Origin: a bacterium
GTDB lineage: Bacteria; SZUA-79; Acidulodesulfobacterales; Acidulodesulfobacteraceae
Length of the DNA: 9,172 bases
NCBI GenBank assembly: GCA_021813595.1
Contig: JAKAKF010000035.1
Location: 1 to 9,172 of the forward strand
Direction: 5' to 3'
Part shown: positions 1 through 5,583 of the stretch, in pieces
How positions within the stretch are numbered: position 1 is the stretch's first letter
How the letters are laid out: each line of letters begins with the position of its first letter
Translations under genes and position numbers: made by a program
The notes under the pieces: generated by a model
The model's database searches: none
Told to the model about the DNA's origin: nothing
The model's input: the letters and a program-made list of their open reading frames with translations, nothing else

Positions 1-2
1 AA

Positions 3-86
3 AATTATAGCGAAAAAATAGAGAAACCGTTAAAAAAGGCTAATACTAATATCGATTTAGAAATACTTATGTATGAATTACCGTAA
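3..86 (+). CDS. Possible C-terminal tail of an upstream gene (partial)
   Basis: The third forward frame is open from the window edge to TAA at 84-86 and encodes 27 residues ending NIDLEILMYELP. The residue mix (charged, then an amphipathic Leu/Ile/Tyr end) looks like a real protein end. The phrase IEKPLKKAN...ID...YEL recalls, from memory only, the tails of Eco57I/TaqI-like adenine methyltransferases, which often read IDxxVYELYGL. Here the chain stops right after YELP, 13 bases before the first copy of the palindromic repeat. That would fit a tail shortened by repeat insertion, but a 27-codon open frame can also arise by chance in AT-rich DNA. No start is visible, so the function is undetermined. 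Confidence 0.33.
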   Translation, partial: NYSEKIEKPLKKANTNIDLEILMYELP

Positions 87-98
87 TTACTTAATAAT

Positions 99-195
99 GT
101 CATTGCGAGTTCATATGCAGTCATTGCGAGCGAAGCGAAGCAATCTCGTCTTTTGCATTGGTTACGATAGATTGCTTCGCTTCGCTCGCAATGAC
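99..195. repeat. Long palindromic repeat (cattgcgag family)
   Basis: Bases 120-146 and 169-195 are perfect 27-bp inverted copies around a 22-base loop, built from the words GTCATTGCGAG, CGAAGCGAAG and CAATCT. The first 11 bases (GTCATTGCGAG) also occur as an extra direct copy at 99-109. Transcribed RNA from either strand would form a very stable hairpin. Similar words are, as I recall, dispersed intergenic repeats in several bacterial genomes. No transposase gene accompanies it, so it would be non-autonomous. Open frames through it encode phrases such as RDCFASLAMT, which are products of the repeat and not genes. Confidence 0.9.
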
Positions 196-319
196 GCAAT
201 ACCGCAATTTTATTATTTTTAGTTAAGGAACAGGCAAATTAAAAGTTATATTTATGCATAGACATTTTAAAAGTTACTAACAAATCCGGATTGGGAGTAT
301 TTTAAAAAATGGATAATAA
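196..319. other. AT-rich intergenic stretch with short repeats, no gene
   Basis: No coding frame is convincing between the hairpin repeat and the promoter of the FMN-protein gene. The visible structure is a 10-base direct repeat TTAAAAGTTA at 239-248 and 267-276 (28-base period) and a 10-base perfect palindrome AATCCGGATT at 283-292. Both lie upstream of the extended -10 at 320-328, so either could bind a regulator, but their short length allows chance. Confidence 0.4.
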
Positions 320-328
320 TGGTATAAT
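320..328 (+). promoter_or_regulatory. Extended -10 promoter for the FMN-protein gene
   Basis: TGG followed by TATAAT (323-328) is a full extended -10 element. No good -35 lies 16-18 bases upstream, as expected when the TGn motif compensates. The predicted start near 335 gives a leader of about 85 bases. The same ten bases, ATGGTATAAT, occur again at 2848-2857 before the zinc-ribbon gene. Confidence 0.5.
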
Positions 329-363
329 TCTAAGTATTTGAAAATCAGGCGAAGCCGGGTAAG

Positions 364-381
364 TTTGCCTTAAACGGCAAA
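364..381 (+). promoter_or_regulatory. Small leader hairpin before the FMN-protein gene
   Basis: TTTGCC (364-369) and GGCAAA (376-381) pair around a 6-base loop, followed by an A-rich stretch and the ribosome site 23 bases later. A tiny GGC-GAA-GCC hairpin (348-356) precedes it. It matches no riboswitch consensus I know. It may be a simple 5' stabilising or attenuating stem. Confidence 0.3.
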
Positions 382-420
382 AATCAATATTAATATCGTT
401 CTCGAGGAGATTATTAAATT

Positions 421-792
421 ATGCTTAACGAAAAAATAATCGAAATTCTGAAGCACGAAGGTCCGGCAAGTTTTGGGACGTACGGGACGGACGGAATTCA
501 TCTTGCCGCCACATGGAACAGCTATATCGAGGTTCTTTACAACGATACGCTTTTAATTCCAGCGGGACATCTTAATAAAACACAGAGAAACGTAGAGGCG
601 GGGAGCGAAGTCCAGATGATTCTGGCTTCAAAAGACGTTGCCGGACTTCAGGGCAACGGAGCGGGATTTCTGCTTAAAGGCAAGGCAAAATTCGAGGAAA
701 GCGGCATAAATTTCGACAAATTAAAATCGCGTTTTAGCTGGGTAAGGTCGGCGATGGTTTTTAACGTAAAAGAGGTGACGGAATTAGTCTGA
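421..792 (+). CDS. Pyridoxamine 5'-phosphate oxidase-like FMN-binding split-barrel protein
   Basis: The product has 123 residues, the usual size for the short single-domain members of this superfamily, which bind FMN (or a related flavin) at the interface of a dimeric split beta-barrel. The typical order is visible: an N-terminal helix (MLNEKIIEILKHEG), strand and turn with WNSYIEV (about 32-38), the LLIPAGHLNKTQRN segment, then the GxGFLLKGKAKF strand (about 81-92) and a C-terminal W-x-R segment. The start is ATG 421 behind GAGGAG at 404-409. True PNPOx enzymes are longer, so a pyridoxal phosphate role should not be assumed; relatives are generic flavin reductases or binding proteins. The stop at 790-792 lies inside the last codons of convergent queC. 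The substrate is unknown. Confidence 0.85.
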   Translation: MLNEKIIEILKHEGPASFGTYGTDGIHLAATWNSYIEVLYNDTLLIPAGHLNKTQRNVEAGSEVQMILASKDVAGLQGNGAGFLLKGKAKFEESGINFDKLKSRFSWVRSAMVFNVKEVTELV

Positions 793-1512
793 CCCGTAAT
801 ATTTTGCCGGGTCGTTAATTCCGGCTTCGGCGAAGCCCCTCCTCCTTAAAATGCAGGAGTCGCATACCCCGCATGCCAGTCCTTCTACCGGGTCGTAACA
901 GCTGTGGGTAAGTTCGAGAGGCGCGCCTATTTCGAACGCTTTTACGATTATATCTTTTTTTGTTAATTTTAGAAGCGGGGCTTTTATTTTAAAACTTATT
1001 TCGCCGGTCACTCCTGCTTTAGTCGCTAAGTTTGCCGTTTTTTCGAACGAGGTTAAATATTCCGGCCTGCAGTCGGGGTAGCCGCTGTAGTCTATATAAT
1101 TGGCTCCTATAAAAATATCGGACGCTTTATGGACTTCGGCAACGGCAAGCGCATACGACAGAAAAATAGTATTTCTCGCCGGAACGTACGTAACTGGTAT
1201 ATCCGTATCGTTTCCGGCCGTTTTTATTCCGTCGTTTTTATCTATCCTGTTTTTAGGAACGCTTATGCCTGCGTCCGTTAACGCGGAGCCTTTAATGCCG
1301 CCGAAATCAAGATTAATTATTATATGCTCTTTTAAATTAAAAAACTTTATTATATCTTTCGCGTGTTCTATTTCGGTTTTATGCCTCTGGTTATAAAAAA
1401 ACGTAACAGGTATCGGCTCGAATCCTTCGTCAATCGCAATTTTAAGCGTGGTCGTCGAGTCGAGCCCTCCGCTGAAAAGAACGACCGCTTTATTTTTTTC
1501 CGTTTTGTCCAT
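784..1512 (-). CDS. queC: 7-cyano-7-deazaguanine (preQ0) synthase QueC
   Basis: QueC converts 7-carboxy-7-deazaguanine, with ammonia and ATP, to preQ0 in the cytosol, a step in queuosine tRNA modification and deazaguanine pathways. The 242-residue chain, usual for the family, has the PP-loop SGGLDS at 14-19, the VPARNT segment at 110-115, the signature YSGYPDCRPEY at 142-152, and the C-terminal zinc site with Cys205, Cys214, Cys217 and Cys220 (CxxxxxxxxCGxCxxC). A slightly extended polar loop lies around 88-104. No queD, queE or queF is in the window. The ATG at 1512-1510 has no Shine-Dalgarno sequence, and a promoter -10 is only about 10 bases away, so translation is probably from a near-leaderless mRNA. 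The 3' end overlaps the FMN-protein gene by 9 bp, convergently. Confidence 0.97.
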   Translation of the reverse strand: MDKTEKNKAVVLFSGGLDSTTTLKIAIDEGFEPIPVTFFYNQRHKTEIEHAKDIIKFFNLKEHIIINLDFGGIKGSALTDAGISVPKNRIDKNDGIKTAGNDTDIPVTYVPARNTIFLSYALAVAEVHKASDIFIGANYIDYSGYPDCRPEYLTSFEKTANLATKAGVTGEISFKIKAPLLKLTKKDIIVKAFEIGAPLELTHSCYDPVEGLACGVCDSCILRRRGFAEAGINDPAKYYGSD

Positions 1513-1521
1513 ATTATATAT

Positions 1522-1530
1522 AGTATAGCA
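1522..1530 (-). promoter_or_regulatory. Extended -10 promoter of queC
   Basis: Read on the minus strand the sequence is TGC-TATACT, an extended -10 with 5 of 6 matches to TATAAT in the hexamer. Transcription would begin about 6-7 bases downstream, near 1515, only about three bases before the ATG at 1512. A second AT-rich TATAAT-like stretch (1513-1520) is even closer and would start inside the gene. Confidence 0.5.
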
Positions 1531-1546
1531 TATCCGCGGTTTTTTA

Positions 1547-1555
1547 TGTTATAAT
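1547..1555 (+). promoter_or_regulatory. Extended -10 promoter of hemB
   Basis: TGT-TATAAT gives a perfect hexamer at 1550-1555 with a TGn extension. The predicted start near 1562 yields a short leader holding the ribosome site AGGGGG (1575-1580). It faces away from the queC promoter. The two -10 boxes are 22 bases apart, with a CCGCGG palindrome (1534-1539) close to the midpoint, so the two polymerases would compete for the same DNA. Confidence 0.55.
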
Positions 1556-1589
1556 TATGGAAAATAAATAAATTAGGGGGATTAATAAA

Positions 1590-2570
1590 ATGAATTCCGG
1601 TTATCCTTTAATAAGGCCGAGAAGGCTCAGGTCTTCTTCAAAATTATTAAGTTTGGTGCGAGAGACCGTTCTCGACCCTTCAAAATTTATTATGCCTTAT
1701 TTTGTTACCCACGGCAAATCGCTCAAAGAGCCTGTCGAAAGCATGCCGGGGCAGTTCCGGTATTCTATAGACGAACTTATGAAGGAGATTAAAAGCGTCA
1801 TAAGTTTAAATATCGGAGGAATCCTTCTTTTCGGGGTGCCGGAGCACAAGGACGAATCCGGTTCGGAAAGCTATTCGGATAACGGAATAATTCAAACGAC
1901 CCTTAAAGCCCTTAAGGAAGAATATCCGGATCTTCTCGTTATAACCGACGTCTGCATGTGCGATTATACCTCGCACGGACACTGCGGAATCGTGGACGAT
2001 AACGGCCGCGTAAAAAACGACGAAACGCTGGAATATTTAGCAAAAATAAGCGTTTCTTATGCAAAGGCCGGTTCCGATATAATTGCGCCTTCGGATATGA
2101 TGGACGGCAGGGTAAAAAAAATAAGGGAAGCCTTGGACGATGAGGGTTTAGCCGATATTCCCATTATGTCCTACTCCTCGAAATACGCTTCGGCTTTTTA
2201 CGAACCGTTCAGAGATGCGGCTGACTGTTCGCCGAAATTTGGCAACAGAAAATCGTATCAGATGGACTATTCCAATTCGGACGAGGCTATTCTGGAAACC
2301 GCCCTAGATTTGGACGAAGGCGCGGACATAATTATGGTCAAGCCTGCGTTAAGCTATCTCGACATAATATACAGATTAAAACAAACGTTCAAAAGACCTC
2401 TCGCCGCCTATAACGTATCCGGCGAATATTCCATGATTAAAGCCGCGGCAAAGCTCGGATATTTAAAAGAAGAGACCGCCGTCCTGGAAATGCTTACCTC
2501 CATTAAAAGAGCGGGAGCGGATATAATTATAAGCTATTATTCCCTTTACGCCGCAAAACTTATCGGCTGA
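1590..2570 (+). CDS. hemB: Delta-aminolevulinic acid dehydratase (porphobilinogen synthase)
   Basis: HemB condenses two 5-aminolevulinate molecules to porphobilinogen, the first common step to heme, siroheme and cobalamin, and acts as a cytosolic octamer. The 326 residues are full length for the family. Visible signatures are the N-terminal RPRRLR arm, the DVCMCDYTSHGHCG zinc site (Cys122, Cys124, Cys132), the active-site lysines Lys198 in SYSSKYAS and Lys251 in MVKPAL, and the RKSYQMD phosphate-side loop at 220-226. The three cysteines mark the zinc-dependent type rather than the magnesium type with aspartates. The start is ATG 1590 with AGGGGG nine bases upstream. It stands alone, without other hem genes, and is followed by a large inverted repeat rather than an obvious terminator. 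Confidence 0.98.
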   Translation: MNSGYPLIRPRRLRSSSKLLSLVRETVLDPSKFIMPYFVTHGKSLKEPVESMPGQFRYSIDELMKEIKSVISLNIGGILLFGVPEHKDESGSESYSDNGIIQTTLKALKEEYPDLLVITDVCMCDYTSHGHCGIVDDNGRVKNDETLEYLAKISVSYAKAGSDIIAPSDMMDGRVKKIREALDDEGLADIPIMSYSSKYASAFYEPFRDAADCSPKFGNRKSYQMDYSNSDEAILETALDLDEGADIIMVKPALSYLDIIYRLKQTFKRPLAAYNVSGEYSMIKAAAKLGYLKEETAVLEMLTSIKRAGADIIISYYSLYAAKLIG

Positions 2571-2600
2571 TAGCAAAATTCCGATTTATAAATTAAATTA

Positions 2601-2822
2601 TTTAACCCAAATCCCGATTTAGAAAAATATTTATATATTCCAATGCTAAGTAAATCTGGATTCCTGCTTACGCAGGAATGACACCCGTTGGGTGAAAAGT
2701 TAAATTCCTTAATTGTCATTCCCGCGAAAGCGGGAAAGTTTATGATAAACTTCACGAGACCAAAGGTCGAGAGCGAAGCGTTAATCCAGAAAATAAATTT
2801 CTAAATCGGGATTTGGGTTTAA
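2601..2822. repeat. Composite nested inverted-repeat element (MITE-like)
   Basis: Outer arms 2604-2625 and 2798-2819 are perfect 22-bp inverted copies (core AAATCCCGATTTAG) and extend imperfectly on both sides. A second inner pair is TCTGGATT (2655-2662) with AATCCAGA (2783-2790). Inside are five small hairpins in series: ATTCCTGC/GCAGGAAT (2660-2679), CACCC/GGGTG (2682-2694), TTCCCGC-GAAA-GCGGGAA (2719-2736), AAGTTTA/TAAACTT (2736-2752) and GACC/GGTC (2758-2768). The GCGAAAGCG and GAGCGAAGCG words belong to a class of dispersed bacterial repeats. No protein is encoded; a minus-strand frame through it (FPAFAGMT, CHSCVSRNP) is repeat-derived. The rest of the 340-base gap between hemB and the next gene is AT-rich filler plus a promoter. 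Confidence 0.88.
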
Positions 2823-2848
2823 TAAATTAGTTTCTATTTTTTATTTTA

Positions 2849-2857
2849 TGGTATAAT
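2849..2857 (+). promoter_or_regulatory. Extended -10 promoter of the zinc-ribbon gene
   Basis: TGG-TATAAT, identical over ten bases to the promoter at 319-328, with no clear -35. The start is expected near 2864, leaving a leader of about 46 bases that contains the strong ribosome site AGGAGG at 2896-2901. It lies just outside the composite repeat. Confidence 0.55.
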
Positions 2858-2910
2858 ATATTTTATGATTTACTTTATAACATCGTTATAAAAAAAGGAG
2901 GAAAATTAAA

Positions 2911-3171
2911 ATGAATCAATTAGCCGAACAAACAGACAAGCACGAATTTGTCTCTGGTCTTATTCACGACAGGAGCTACAAGGATTTAAAACACGAGTTA
3001 ATTTCCGACATTTTAAACGACAAGGCGCTCAGGGAAAAGATGGTTAAAACCCTTATAAGCCATCTTGTCATTTGCAACAAATGCGGAGAGATAATCGTAA
3101 AAGAGAAAACAAAAATATCCGACCACGATAATAAACATTACTGCTTTGCCTGCTATTACGGAAAAGCCTGA
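2911..3171 (+). CDS. Small putative zinc-ribbon protein, function unknown
   Basis: This is an 86-residue protein I do not recognise as a named family. The first half (about 20-52) is charged and predicted helical (RSYKDLKHELISDILNDK, then LREKMVKTLISH). The second half is a single treble-clef or ribbon-like site with Cys55, Cys58, Cys78 and Cys81 (CNKCG, 19 residues, CFAC), so it should hold one zinc or iron. No signal peptide or membrane segment is seen. The start is well fixed: ATG 2911 has a consensus AGGAGG nine bases upstream and its own promoter, and translation should be strong. It is monocistronic. Such helix-plus-CxxC/CxxC proteins are often regulators or partners of larger complexes, but nothing here proves that. 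Confidence 0.85.
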   Translation: MNQLAEQTDKHEFVSGLIHDRSYKDLKHELISDILNDKALREKMVKTLISHLVICNKCGEIIVKEKTKISDHDNKHYCFACYYGKA

Positions 3172-3192
3172 TTTATATCTGTTTTAAGGCTA

Positions 3193-3220
3193 TAGGCGGA
3201 GATAAGCGGGCGGTAAGCGG
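3193..3220 (+). promoter_or_regulatory. Direct-repeat operator candidate upstream of aldehyde dehydrogenase
   Basis: Three heptamers lie in the same orientation: TAGGCGG (3193-3199), TAAGCGG (3203-3209) and TAAGCGG (3214-3220), spaced 10 and 11 bases, one helical turn. They end 15 bases before the -35 box at 3236. The surrounding 45 bases are markedly GC-rich in an otherwise AT-rich intergenic region. The layout suits an activator that binds one face of the helix, such as a response regulator. Confidence 0.45.
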
Positions 3221-3235
3221 TGCAGGTTCCGGCGG

Positions 3236-3265
3236 TTGACAGTTTAGCTACTTTTGGATTATAAT
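3236..3265 (+). promoter_or_regulatory. Consensus sigma70 promoter of aldehyde dehydrogenase
   Basis: TTGACA (3236-3241) and TATAAT (3260-3265) are both perfect, with an 18-base spacer. Start is expected near 3272, followed by an AT-rich leader of about 30 bases and the ribosome site AGGGAAGG (3291-3298). It is the best promoter in the window. Confidence 0.75.
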
Positions 3266-3301
3266 TAAATTTAACTTAATTAAATCCTAAAGGGAAGGTC
3301 T

Positions 3302-4720
3302 ATGCCTAAACAATATCCTCTGTACATAAACGGCAAATGGGTCGAAAAAGAAAAAACATATGAAGTAGTCAATCCTTATAACGGCGAAATCGTAGCTATT
3401 TTAAGCAAACCTGACCTGTCCGACGTCGAAGCGGCGGTAATTTCCGCCGAAAAAGGCTTTCATAAGATGAGAAGCCTTCATACATACGAAAGATTCGAGA
3501 TATTGGAAAAAACCGGAGATATTTTAATGCGCAACGCAAAAGAAATTGCGCATTACATCTCCCTTGAAGTCGGAAAAGCCTATAAATACTCTCTTATAGA
3601 AACGCAGAGGGTAGTCAACATATTTAAGTACGCCGCCGAAGAAGCCAAAAGAATCCACGGCGAAACGGTGCCTATGGATGTAGTCAAGGGATTTGAAAAC
3701 AGGCTTTCTTTTTATTTGAGGGTTCCCGTAGGCATTATTGCCGCTATTACGCCTTTTAATTTTCCGGTTAATCTTCCCGCACATAAAATAGCTCCCGCTA
3801 TCGCGGCGGGAAACAGCGTCGTGTTCAAGCCGTCCATAAACGGTTCCGTTACCGCATATTTTCTAGTTCAGGCTATGCTCGAAGCCGGCCTGCCCGAAGA
3901 TGCCGTAAATCTGCTTTACGGCGACAAAGATACCGGAGAAGCCATAGTCGCTAACGAAAAAATCCGCATGATAAGTTTTACCGGAAGCCCTAAAGTCGGC
4001 AGGGAAATAATGGCTAAAGGCGGGCTCAAGAAATATACTATGGAACTCGGAAGCAATTCCGCCCTTATCGTCGATAAAACCGCAAATATTTTGGAAGCCG
4101 CAAGAAAAGCCGTAGTAGGCGCTTTTTACAATTCCGGACAGGTATGTATTTCATTGCAGAGGATTTACGTGCATCAGGATATCGAACGGGAGTTTTTAGA
4201 GCATTTTATTAAAGAAACCAAAAAGTTAAAAATCGGCGACCCGCTCGACGAATCGACCGACATCGGCCCCGTCATCAGTTCCGAATCCAAGCAGAGAATT
4301 ATCGGCTGGGTCGAAGAAGCTGTCAAAGAAGGCGCAAAAATAGAGCTGGGCGGCGATTTTAACGGAAACATAATGAACCCCACTATATTTTCCGGCGTTA
4401 CCGAAAAGATGAAAATATCGTGCCTTGAAGTTTTTGCCCCCATAGTTTCTACCGTTCCTTTTAAAGATATGCAGGATGCCGTCAGGATGGTGAACGATTC
4501 TATTTACGGCCTTCAGGCGGGCATATATACCAACGACCTTAAAAACGCCCTGTATTTCGTCAAGCACGTAGATACCGGCGGCGTTTTAATAAACGACATT
4601 CCTACCGCGAGAGCCGACCACCAGCCCTACGGCGGCGTAAAAGAATCCGGCATAGGAAGGGAAGGCGTAAAATACGCCCTAGAGGAAATGACCGAGCTTA
4701 AATTCATCAGTTTTTCCTGA
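3302..4720 (+). CDS. NAD(P)-dependent aldehyde dehydrogenase (lactaldehyde / GAPN-like branch)
   Basis: This enzyme oxidises an aldehyde to a carboxylate through a cysteine thiohemiacetal; it is soluble and normally dimeric or tetrameric. At 472 residues it is full length. Motifs in order: ITPFNFPVNL with oxyanion-hole Asn153, cofactor-binding Lys176 in FKPS, Rossmann-type FTGSPKVG at 226-233, general base Glu248 in MELGS, catalytic Cys282 in NSGQVCIS, and LEVFAP with Glu376 contacting the nicotinamide ribose. The C-terminal PYGGVKESGIGREG and overall pattern resemble the lactaldehyde / non-phosphorylating glyceraldehyde-3-phosphate / CofA-like group, but the substrate cannot be told from sequence. 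The usual LGG after the general base is LGS here. No pathway neighbours help. The start is ATG 3302 with AGGGAAGG just upstream. It has its own strong promoter with upstream direct repeats, so expression is probably regulated. Confidence 0.95.
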   Translation: MPKQYPLYINGKWVEKEKTYEVVNPYNGEIVAILSKPDLSDVEAAVISAEKGFHKMRSLHTYERFEILEKTGDILMRNAKEIAHYISLEVGKAYKYSLIETQRVVNIFKYAAEEAKRIHGETVPMDVVKGFENRLSFYLRVPVGIIAAITPFNFPVNLPAHKIAPAIAAGNSVVFKPSINGSVTAYFLVQAMLEAGLPEDAVNLLYGDKDTGEAIVANEKIRMISFTGSPKVGREIMAKGGLKKYTMELGSNSALIVDKTANILEAARKAVVGAFYNSGQVCISLQRIYVHQDIEREFLEHFIKETKKLKIGDPLDESTDIGPVISSESKQRIIGWVEEAVKEGAKIELGGDFNGNIMNPTIFSGVTEKMKISCLEVFAPIVSTVPFKDMQDAVRMVNDSIYGLQAGIYTNDLKNALYFVKHVDTGGVLINDIPTARADHQPYGGVKESGIGREGVKYALEEMTELKFISFS

Positions 4721-4767
4721 TGCGCCTATGATACCGGATAGAAATTACAGAAAAGACGTATAAAATA

Positions 4768-4796
4768 TTGCATTATTTTCTGATTTCTGATATTAT
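4768..4796 (+). promoter_or_regulatory. Promoter of the toxin-antitoxin pair
   Basis: TTGCAT (4768-4773) and TATTAT (4791-4796) are separated by exactly 17 bases. The expected start near 4803 leaves about 30 bases of leader. This rules out translation from the TTG at 4768 or the ATG at 4795, and supports the ATG at 4834 as start of the antitoxin. Confidence 0.6.
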
Positions 4797-4833
4797 GAAA
4801 TCATACTTTTATCGGAGGTTGAAAATAAATAAA

Positions 4834-5106
4834 ATGCAGAAGTCTATATTTACGGCAGAGATAAAATCCAGAGGCCAGCTTACTATACCTAAAAAACTAA
4901 GGGAAACAGGAAATCTTGAGGAAGGGCAGGTCGTTTCCATTATACCATTGGGCGATGCCATTATTGTTACTCCAAAAAGACTTGAATTAGATGAGGCAAG
5001 AAGGGAAATAAAAAAAATTATAAAAAAGTCTGGGTTTTCGCCTGAAGAATTATTGAAAGGCATAGACGAAGAAAGAGAGAAACTTTATAAAGAATTATAC
5101 CGATAA
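4834..5106 (+). CDS. AbrB/MazE-like (SpoVT-AbrB) antitoxin
   Basis: The product has 90 residues. Residues about 5-48 form the swapped-hairpin AbrB DNA-binding domain, with the hallmark SRGQLTIPKKLRE and the second strand pair GQVVSIIPLGDAIIVTP. The C-terminal half is a charged helical tail (DEARREIKKIIKK..., EELLKGIDEEREKLYKELYR), the expected toxin-wrapping part. It should dimerise, bind its own promoter and neutralise the PIN toxin encoded three bases downstream. The frame stays open upstream, but those codons overlap the promoter, so ATG 4834 is chosen. Its ribosome site GGAGG (4814-4818) is 15 bases away, unusually far, which may limit expression or point to another initiation codon such as ATA at 4825. 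Family assignment is firm, antitoxin role inferred from the neighbour. Confidence 0.87.
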   Translation: MQKSIFTAEIKSRGQLTIPKKLRETGNLEEGQVVSIIPLGDAIIVTPKRLELDEARREIKKIIKKSGFSPEELLKGIDEEREKLYKELYR

Positions 5107-5109
5107 AAT

Positions 5110-5544
5110 ATGAGAGTTTTTCTCGATTCCAATGTTATATTATCCGGACTCATATCCGATAAAGGCGCGCCAAGGATAATATTAGACTTATTAAGCCTGA
5201 AACTGCCTTCGATTACCGGATTAACCGGCGAATATAATCTCATAGAAATAGAAAGAAATCTGAAAAAGAAACTGCCTTCGGCTATTCCGGCATACAAAAA
5301 ATATCTGCCCGAAATCAATTTAGAAATTATTAAACTGCCTTCAAAAACGGAAGTTGAAAGATATTCGGGTCGTATTGCCGATAAAGACGTTCCGGTTCTG
5401 GTTTCGGCGATAAACGGAAAATCCGATTATTTAATTACCGGCGACATAAAAGATTTTAAAAAACTTAAAACTTCGCCGGAATACCGGTTTAAAATAGTAA
5501 ATCCTGCCGAATTTATTTCCGAAGTAATCAATAAAATTTTATAA
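5110..5544 (+). CDS. PIN-domain toxin (putative TA toxin, PIN family)
   Basis: The chain is 144 residues, typical for PIN toxins of the COG1569/TIGR00305 type, which are magnesium-dependent ribonucleases. The acidic site is visible: Asp6 in VFLDSNV, Glu46 in the LIEIERNL helix, Asp93 in KDVPVL, and Asp112 with Asp115 in LITGDIKDF. The gene starts three bases after the antitoxin stop and has no clear Shine-Dalgarno sequence, so it depends on translational coupling, normal for a toxin. A curiosity is the tetrapeptide KLPS at 31-34, 54-57 and 75-78, each encoded by the same bases AAACTGCCTTC. The RNA target is not predictable. Nothing suggests inactivation. Confidence 0.9.
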   Translation: MRVFLDSNVILSGLISDKGAPRIILDLLSLKLPSITGLTGEYNLIEIERNLKKKLPSAIPAYKKYLPEINLEIIKLPSKTEVERYSGRIADKDVPVLVSAINGKSDYLITGDIKDFKKLKTSPEYRFKIVNPAEFISEVINKIL

Positions 5545-5583
5545 TACTTCTTTTTTGAATATAAAACAGCGGAATATCTTTTG

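Noticed and set aside
99..195. CRISPR array
   Set aside because: Only one palindromic unit plus a fragment; there are no regularly spaced repeats with unique spacers and no cas genes.
5..199. Minus-strand 64-codon open frame (contains RDCFASLAMT)
   Set aside because: It runs through the palindromic repeat; the peptide is a translation of the repeat and has no ribosome site or domain.
329..420. Riboswitch in the leader of the FMN-protein gene
   Set aside because: Small hairpins exist, but no core matching preQ1, FMN, c-di-GMP, fluoride or other known classes was found.
2546..2755. Minus-strand 69-codon open frame (contains FPAFAGMT and CHSCVSRNP)
   Set aside because: It is the translation of the composite repeat, overlaps hemB, and such peptides are common annotation artefacts.
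3165..3191. Terminator after the zinc-ribbon gene (AGCCT/AGGCT)
   Set aside because: A five-base stem with a 17-base loop and no T-run does not meet terminator form.
4768..4833. Longer N-terminus of the AbrB-like antitoxin
   Set aside because: The extra codons cover the -35 and -10 of a good promoter, and the AbrB domain begins only after ATG 4834.
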